Notes under the pieces: model-generated | Database searches by the model: none | What the model was told of the DNA's origin: nothing | Seen by the model: only the letters and a program-made list of their open reading frames with translations | In this document: piece after piece, positions 60,206-64,000 of the stretch | Layout of the letters: each line of letters begins with the position of its first letter | How positions within the stretch are numbered: the first letter of the stretch is position 1 | Assembly: GCA_035518715.1 (NCBI GenBank) | Contig: DATIXJ010000043.1 | Coordinates: forward strand, 124,001-188,000 | DNA: 64,000 nucleotides | DNA from: DATIXJ01 sp035518715 | Lineage (GTDB): Bacteria; Bacteroidota; Ignavibacteria; UBA10030; SZUA-254 | Direction: 5' to 3' | Made by a program: the position numbers and the translations under genes

Positions 60206-61023
60206 AGCGGGGGACGATCGACCTTGATGTCGACGGGGTCGGTATCAGGGTGGAGACGTATGGTTCCGGATTGCCCGTTGTTCTCTTGCACGGCTTAGGG
60301 GGACCGCTCAGCTGGGGAAGCGTGCCGGAGATCCTTGCGCAATCCTGCCGCGTGATCGTGATTCATTTTGCCGGGTTTGGGGCATCTTCGAACAACGGAA
60401 AGAGCTTCTTGGTTGCCGACCACGCCTCGACGGTTGTGCGAATACTTGATTTGCTTGGGACAGACCGTGCCGCAATTGTTGGCAATTCATTTGGCACACT
60501 CGTGGCGGTCCGCTGTTGTGCCGAGCATCCAACTCGGTTCACCCGGGCGGTCCTGATTAATAGTGTCGGATTTCGCCGCGGGTTGATTTCCTTCCTACCC
60601 TGGGGTATTACGTCAATCCTTGGCTATGTCCTGAAATTCACTGTGCTTCGGAGCGAGAAACTGATGTGTGCTCTGAGCGCGCGGTCATTTTACGATGTGT
60701 CGAAAAGGCCTGCCGATCTCTGTCATCAATTTTATCTCCAGATTTCATCTCCCGGAGGAAGGGACGCCTGGGTGATGGGAATGCGGGAAGTCATTCGGGG
60801 AAATCCTCTTGAATGGCCCGGCGATGCCGTACAGCCGATGCTCATGATCTGGGGAGAAACCGATCGCTCGGTCCGGAACGGATCTCAGAGAATTATCTCC
60901 CTCCGTTTTCCATCCATACGCCAGAAGATCATTCCAGAATCCGGTCACTCTGTTGCGCTGGAATGTCCGGAAGAGGTTGCGAAGCTCGTACACGCGTTTG
61001 TAAAACGCGCCGGCGGCAATTGA
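60202..61023 (+). CDS. Alpha/beta-fold hydrolase
   Basis: 273 residues from the GTG at 60202 that overlaps the TrmH stop (GTGA); the longer open frame upstream lies inside trmH. Motifs: VVLLHGLGGPLSWGSVPEIL (oxyanion), IVGNSFGTLVAVRCC with the nucleophile serine, IWGETDRSV (acid) and ESGHSVALECPEEV (His). Cytoplasmic, lipase or esterase-like; the substrate is unknown. Last gene of the operon; it converges with pyruvate kinase after 21 bases. Confidence 0.85.
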   Translation: MKRGTIDLDVDGVGIRVETYGSGLPVVLLHGLGGPLSWGSVPEILAQSCRVIVIHFAGFGASSNNGKSFLVADHASTVVRILDLLGTDRAAIVGNSFGTLVAVRCCAEHPTRFTRAVLINSVGFRRGLISFLPWGITSILGYVLKFTVLRSEKLMCALSARSFYDVSKRPADLCHQFYLQISSPGGRDAWVMGMREVIRGNPLEWPGDAVQPMLMIWGETDRSVRNGSQRIISLRFPSIRQKIIPESGHSVALECPEEVAKLVHAFVKRAGGN

Positions 61024-61044
61024 AATCCGCAAGCCGGCATTGAT

Positions 61045-62490
61045 TCAGACGGTATCAACCTTAATCGTGTTGGTGGGATGCCCTTCAAACAGCGGTATGC
61101 CGGCGAGCATGACAATGGTTTCACCGTGTTCGATGTAACCTTCCTGTAACAGCTGCTCCTGGATCTTCTTGAATGTGGCGTCGGAATCCTTCTTGAGGTT
61201 TTCGACGATCAGTCCGCGCAACCCCCAGACAAGATTTAAACGCCGCATGATTTTATCCCGATCTGTCACTGCGATGATTCGTGCCGGCGGCCGGAATTTT
61301 GCAACGCGCGTTGCCGTTGAGCCGGAGTGTGTGAGGACGACGATCGTCGAAGCTTTCAGCGTATCGGCAAGAACGCATGCGGAACGTGTCAGCGGATCGT
61401 ATTCATGTGTCAGCGGGATCCACCGGGGGTCATAATTTTCGTACCGCTGCGTCTGCTCTTCGGTTTTCCGGATAATCCTGTCCATGACCTGTACTGCCTG
61501 AATGGGATGATGTCCGACCGATGTTTCGCCGCTCAGCATCACTGCATCTGCACCATCCAGGACTGCATTGGCGACATCAGATGCCTCTGCGCGGGTGGGC
61601 GTGGGGTTCTCGATCATTGTCTCGAGCATCTGCGTTGCAATGATCACGGGTTTTCCAATTTCATTGCATTTACGGACGATCATTTTCTGGAGAAGAGGGA
61701 CATCCTCTGCGGGAACTTCGACACCGAGATCGCCGCGCGCCACCATCACGGCATCGGTTTCCTTGAGAATGCCGTCGATGTCGTCGACAGCTTCTCCCTT
61801 TTCAATCTTTGCGATAATCGGGATCTTGCGGCCCTTCGGTCCGTTTTCGATTATAAAATCACGGAGGATCGCAATGTCATGTGCGCGGCGAACAAACGAT
61901 AGCGCGACGTAATCGATGTCCTCCTCGAACGCGAACTGCAGATCGGCTTTGTCTTTTTCCGTCAATGATGGTGCGGAAATCGCAACGCCGGGAAGATTGA
62001 TCCCTTTGTGAGCAGTCAGTGTTCCGCCTGAAATAACCCTGAGTTCTATATCTGTCTGGGTTATCACATGCAGAACGCGGAGCTCGAGCTTGCCGTCGTC
62101 CAGGAGAACGCGATCGCCCGGCTTCACATCCTTGACGAGGTCCTGATATGTAGTTGAAAGGATTTCGGCTGTCCCTTTTCGGTCATTTGTCGAGATAATG
62201 ACAGTGGAGTTCTCCTTTAGTTCAACGGTATCTGTGGCGAGCGAACCGATTCTGATCTTCGGCCCCTGGAGATCCTGGATAACGGTAATCGGTTCGTTCA
62301 GTGCTTCGGCAACGCGGCGGAGGTTCAGCAATACTCTTCTGTGGTCATCGTGAGTGCCGTGCGAAAAATTGAGACGCGCCACATCCATGCCGGACTCAAC
62401 CAGCGGGCGAATTGTCTCCACGGTGTCCGATGCCGGGCCGAGGGTACAGACGATCTTTGTTCTGGCGAACGGTTGGTTCTTAGGTGCCAT
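61045..62490 (-). CDS. pyk: Pyruvate kinase
   Basis: 481 residues. Converts phosphoenolpyruvate and ADP to pyruvate and ATP. Motifs: TKIVCTLGPAS and GMDVARLNFSHGTHDDH at the N-terminus, the B domain (~75-170), IIAKIEKGEAVDDID with the catalytic lysine, VMVARGDLGVEVPAEDVPLL and MLETMIENPTPTRAEASDVA. The C-terminal regulatory domain has LTHSGSTATRVAKFRP. Its ATG lies inside the last codons of the sirtuin gene (11-base overlap), so the two are translationally linked. Confidence 0.96.
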   Translation of the reverse strand: MAPKNQPFARTKIVCTLGPASDTVETIRPLVESGMDVARLNFSHGTHDDHRRVLLNLRRVAEALNEPITVIQDLQGPKIRIGSLATDTVELKENSTVIISTNDRKGTAEILSTTYQDLVKDVKPGDRVLLDDGKLELRVLHVITQTDIELRVISGGTLTAHKGINLPGVAISAPSLTEKDKADLQFAFEEDIDYVALSFVRRAHDIAILRDFIIENGPKGRKIPIIAKIEKGEAVDDIDGILKETDAVMVARGDLGVEVPAEDVPLLQKMIVRKCNEIGKPVIIATQMLETMIENPTPTRAEASDVANAVLDGADAVMLSGETSVGHHPIQAVQVMDRIIRKTEEQTQRYENYDPRWIPLTHEYDPLTRSACVLADTLKASTIVVLTHSGSTATRVAKFRPPARIIAVTDRDKIMRRLNLVWGLRGLIVENLKKDSDATFKKIQEQLLQEGYIEHGETIVMLAGIPLFEGHPTNTIKVDTV

Positions 62491-63253
62491 GTCGGTGTGC
62501 TAGCTCTTGTGGTGTAAGGGGAAACCCCGCGGAGGCGAGTTCCGGAAGAATTTCTCCCGCCTTTCCGAGGAGTACTTCGTCCGCGTTCATGGAGAATTCT
62601 GTTGTTTCGATATTGATTTCCACAACATACGCTCCGGAATGCTTTGCAATCGATGGGAGGGATGCGGCGGGATATACCACCGCAGAGGTCCCGATAACGA
62701 AAAAGACCTCCGCGGCTTTTGCTGCACGAACACCGGCATTCCACGCATCTTCCGGAAGCAGCTCGCCGAACCACACGACATCAGGCCGTATGAGACTCCC
62801 GCACGACGGGCAGCGCGGGGCTTGTTCCTGTGCCAGGATGAACTCATCGGTGTAATACTTGCCGCACCCCGTACAGTAGTTGCGTTCAATATTTCCGTGC
62901 AGCTCGTGAACCGTCCGGCTCCCTGCACGCTGATGGAGATTGTCGATGTTTTGGGTGATGACCGCAAAACGCCGGTATGTCTGCTCCATCTTCGCCAGCG
63001 CGTAGTGGGCAGGATTCGGCTGTACATGCGACATGATGGTCTTTCGTTGTCGGTACCATTCCCAGACGAGATCAGGGTTGCGCATGAATGCATCGAAGTT
63101 GGCAAGTTCTTCCGGCTTGAACTTCGACCAGATTCCATCAGTGCCGCGGAATGTCGGTACCCCGCTTTCCGATGATATCCCGGCACCTGAAAATGCCGCA
63201 ACAGACTCAGCGCTCCTGAGCTTGGTGATCAGTCGTTCAGAAAACATGTTCAT
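62480..63253 (-). CDS. cobB: NAD-dependent protein deacylase (sirtuin, CobB type)
   Basis: 257 residues. Rossmann and catalytic motifs: FSGAGISSESGVPTFRG, TQNIDNLHQRAG, HELHGN (His119), and IGTSAVVYPAASL. Zinc cysteines: 127, 130, 148 and 151. The Tyr67-x-x-Arg70 pair (WYRQRK) marks SIRT5/CobB-type enzymes that accept succinyl- and malonyl-lysine as well as acetyl-lysine. Its 3' end overlaps pyk, and upstream, 38 bases away, is a penicillin-acylase-family gene on the same strand. Confidence 0.93.
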   Translation of the reverse strand: MNMFSERLITKLRSAESVAAFSGAGISSESGVPTFRGTDGIWSKFKPEELANFDAFMRNPDLVWEWYRQRKTIMSHVQPNPAHYALAKMEQTYRRFAVITQNIDNLHQRAGSRTVHELHGNIERNYCTGCGKYYTDEFILAQEQAPRCPSCGSLIRPDVVWFGELLPEDAWNAGVRAAKAAEVFFVIGTSAVVYPAASLPSIAKHSGAYVVEINIETTEFSMNADEVLLGKAGEILPELASAGFPLTPQELAHRHGT

Positions 63254-63291
63254 GATACGTTTGATAATTTAGCAGGAGAATTCGCCCGCGC

Positions 63292-64000
63292 TCACTGGCT
63301 CGTGAGTTCAAGATGTTCCCACGATGAGCGCAGGACATCATCCCAATTACTTGTCACATGTACATACCCGCCGTTCAGCCACAGCGAGGTCTGATCATCA
63401 TAATGTTTGCTGTATGCCTGACCAGATTCTCCGGACGTAATCACGATCGATGCGGACTTTGGTGATGCAAGATCAACAATCTGCCGCATGGACGGGCCGA
63501 CGGAGGTCGCAAAGGGAAGAGACATCTTGTACTCGGTCTTCATGACCGTCGTACCGCCGCCGGCGATGGGAAATGGTCCGATATTGAACACTCTGTCGAA
63601 CGGCTTCTGGAGCCCGAACGGATGTGTGAAGGTCACCGTGTGCAGATTTCCCCACTGCCAGGTTTTCATTTCTTCACCCGATGATGTGCGGAGCTCTGAA
63701 ATTGCATCCTCCAGGCTCTTGCGCAGGATTTGGTTCTTCGTTTCGATTTGTGTGGTTCCTGCCTTGTCGAACCACGCCGAGCTGTCGGCAGCAAGAAGCT
63801 GACCCGTGACACGGTACGGAATTGCTCCGAAGAAAACAAAGTCGTTAAAAACATCGGGCCCCATCTCATCTTCAAAGATATTATGGAGAAGCTTCACGAA
63901 AAAGACATTAAAGATCGTCGTTGCGATGTCGGTCTTGGTGAACCGATAATCCCAGTTATGAAGATAGGTCAGAGCATCGGATATTTCGGGAGTTTTTGAC
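63292..64000 (-). CDS. Penicillin acylase (S45) family protein, C-terminal part
   Basis: The gene enters from the right edge; about 235 residues to the stop at 63292 are visible. The C-terminal S45 pattern is recognisable: LHTVTFTHPFG, FPIAGGGTTVMKTEYKMSL, GPSMRQIVDLASP, VITSGESGQAYSKHYDDQTS and LWLNGGYVHV. The catalytic N-terminal serine of the beta chain would lie outside the window. These secreted Ntn-hydrolases cut amide bonds in antibiotics or acyl-homoserine lactones; the substrate is unknown. A GTG inside the visible part is not the real start. Confidence 0.85.
   Translation of the reverse strand, partial: SKTPEISDALTYLHNWDYRFTKTDIATTIFNVFFVKLLHNIFEDEMGPDVFNDFVFFGAIPYRVTGQLLAADSSAWFDKAGTTQIETKNQILRKSLEDAISELRTSSGEEMKTWQWGNLHTVTFTHPFGLQKPFDRVFNIGPFPIAGGGTTVMKTEYKMSLPFATSVGPSMRQIVDLASPKSASIVITSGESGQAYSKHYDDQTSLWLNGGYVHVTSNWDDVLRSSWEHLELTSQ

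Overview
The window is a chromosomal segment around the replication origin of a bacterium from the FCB group (Bacteroidetes/Chlorobi relatives, most like Ignavibacteria-type lineages). The evidence is a type IX secretion C-terminal sorting domain with the FPNPFNPTT motif, a TonB-dependent receptor with a carboxypeptidase-regulatory domain, and promoters of the form TTGnnn-N17-TAnnTT, between the E. coli sigma-70 and Bacteroidetes patterns. Base composition is even and moderately GC-rich. I saw no rRNA, tRNA, insertion sequence, prophage or CRISPR array.

The core is the origin block. On the minus strand, reading away from the origin, are rpmH-rnpA-yidD-yidC (27.2-24.6 kb) and mnmE-mnmG-rsmG-murQ-DUF2461 (24.5-18.8 kb). 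On the plus strand are dnaA, dnaN-recF-dciA-gyrB-gyrA and prfC (27.7-38.5 kb). DnaA boxes lie on both sides of dnaA. The dnaA-dnaN gap also has a box, GC cluster and DnaA-trio-like array, the best candidate unwinding site. Two parS-like palindromes sit at the mnmE/mnmG and mnmG/rsmG junctions, but parA and parB are not in the window; murQ occupies their usual place.

Left arm (0-18.8 kb): TPR lipoproteins, a hutH-add-lipoprotein operon (histidine and adenosine deamination), a secreted alpha/beta hydrolase, a T9SS cargo protein with Asp-box repeats plus a decayed second sorting domain, a receiver protein fused to a degenerate kinase module, a lipoprotein/TonB receptor pair, an UlaG-like hydrolase, a bacilliredoxin, typA and an aminotransferase.

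Right arm (38.5-64 kb): a MarR-YceI-dioxygenase stress module, a TetR-controlled RND efflux operon ending in DUF983, a Tat-exported metallo-beta-lactamase-fold protein, lon divergent from an M14 peptidase, an ECF sigma-membrane protein-HtrA operon, a secreted esterase, an Fpg/Nei-family glycosylase, a YIP1 protein, a TPR-EamA-TrmH-hydrolase operon, and cobB-pyk behind a penicillin-acylase family gene cut by the right edge.

The most notable observations are regulatory: parS sites at start codons, a DnaA-trio-like unwinding element, terminator hairpins between promoter and start codon of both rpmH and typA (typA with a mutually exclusive alternative stem), and a reusable promoter signature seen about 17 times. 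All functions are inferred from sequence alone.
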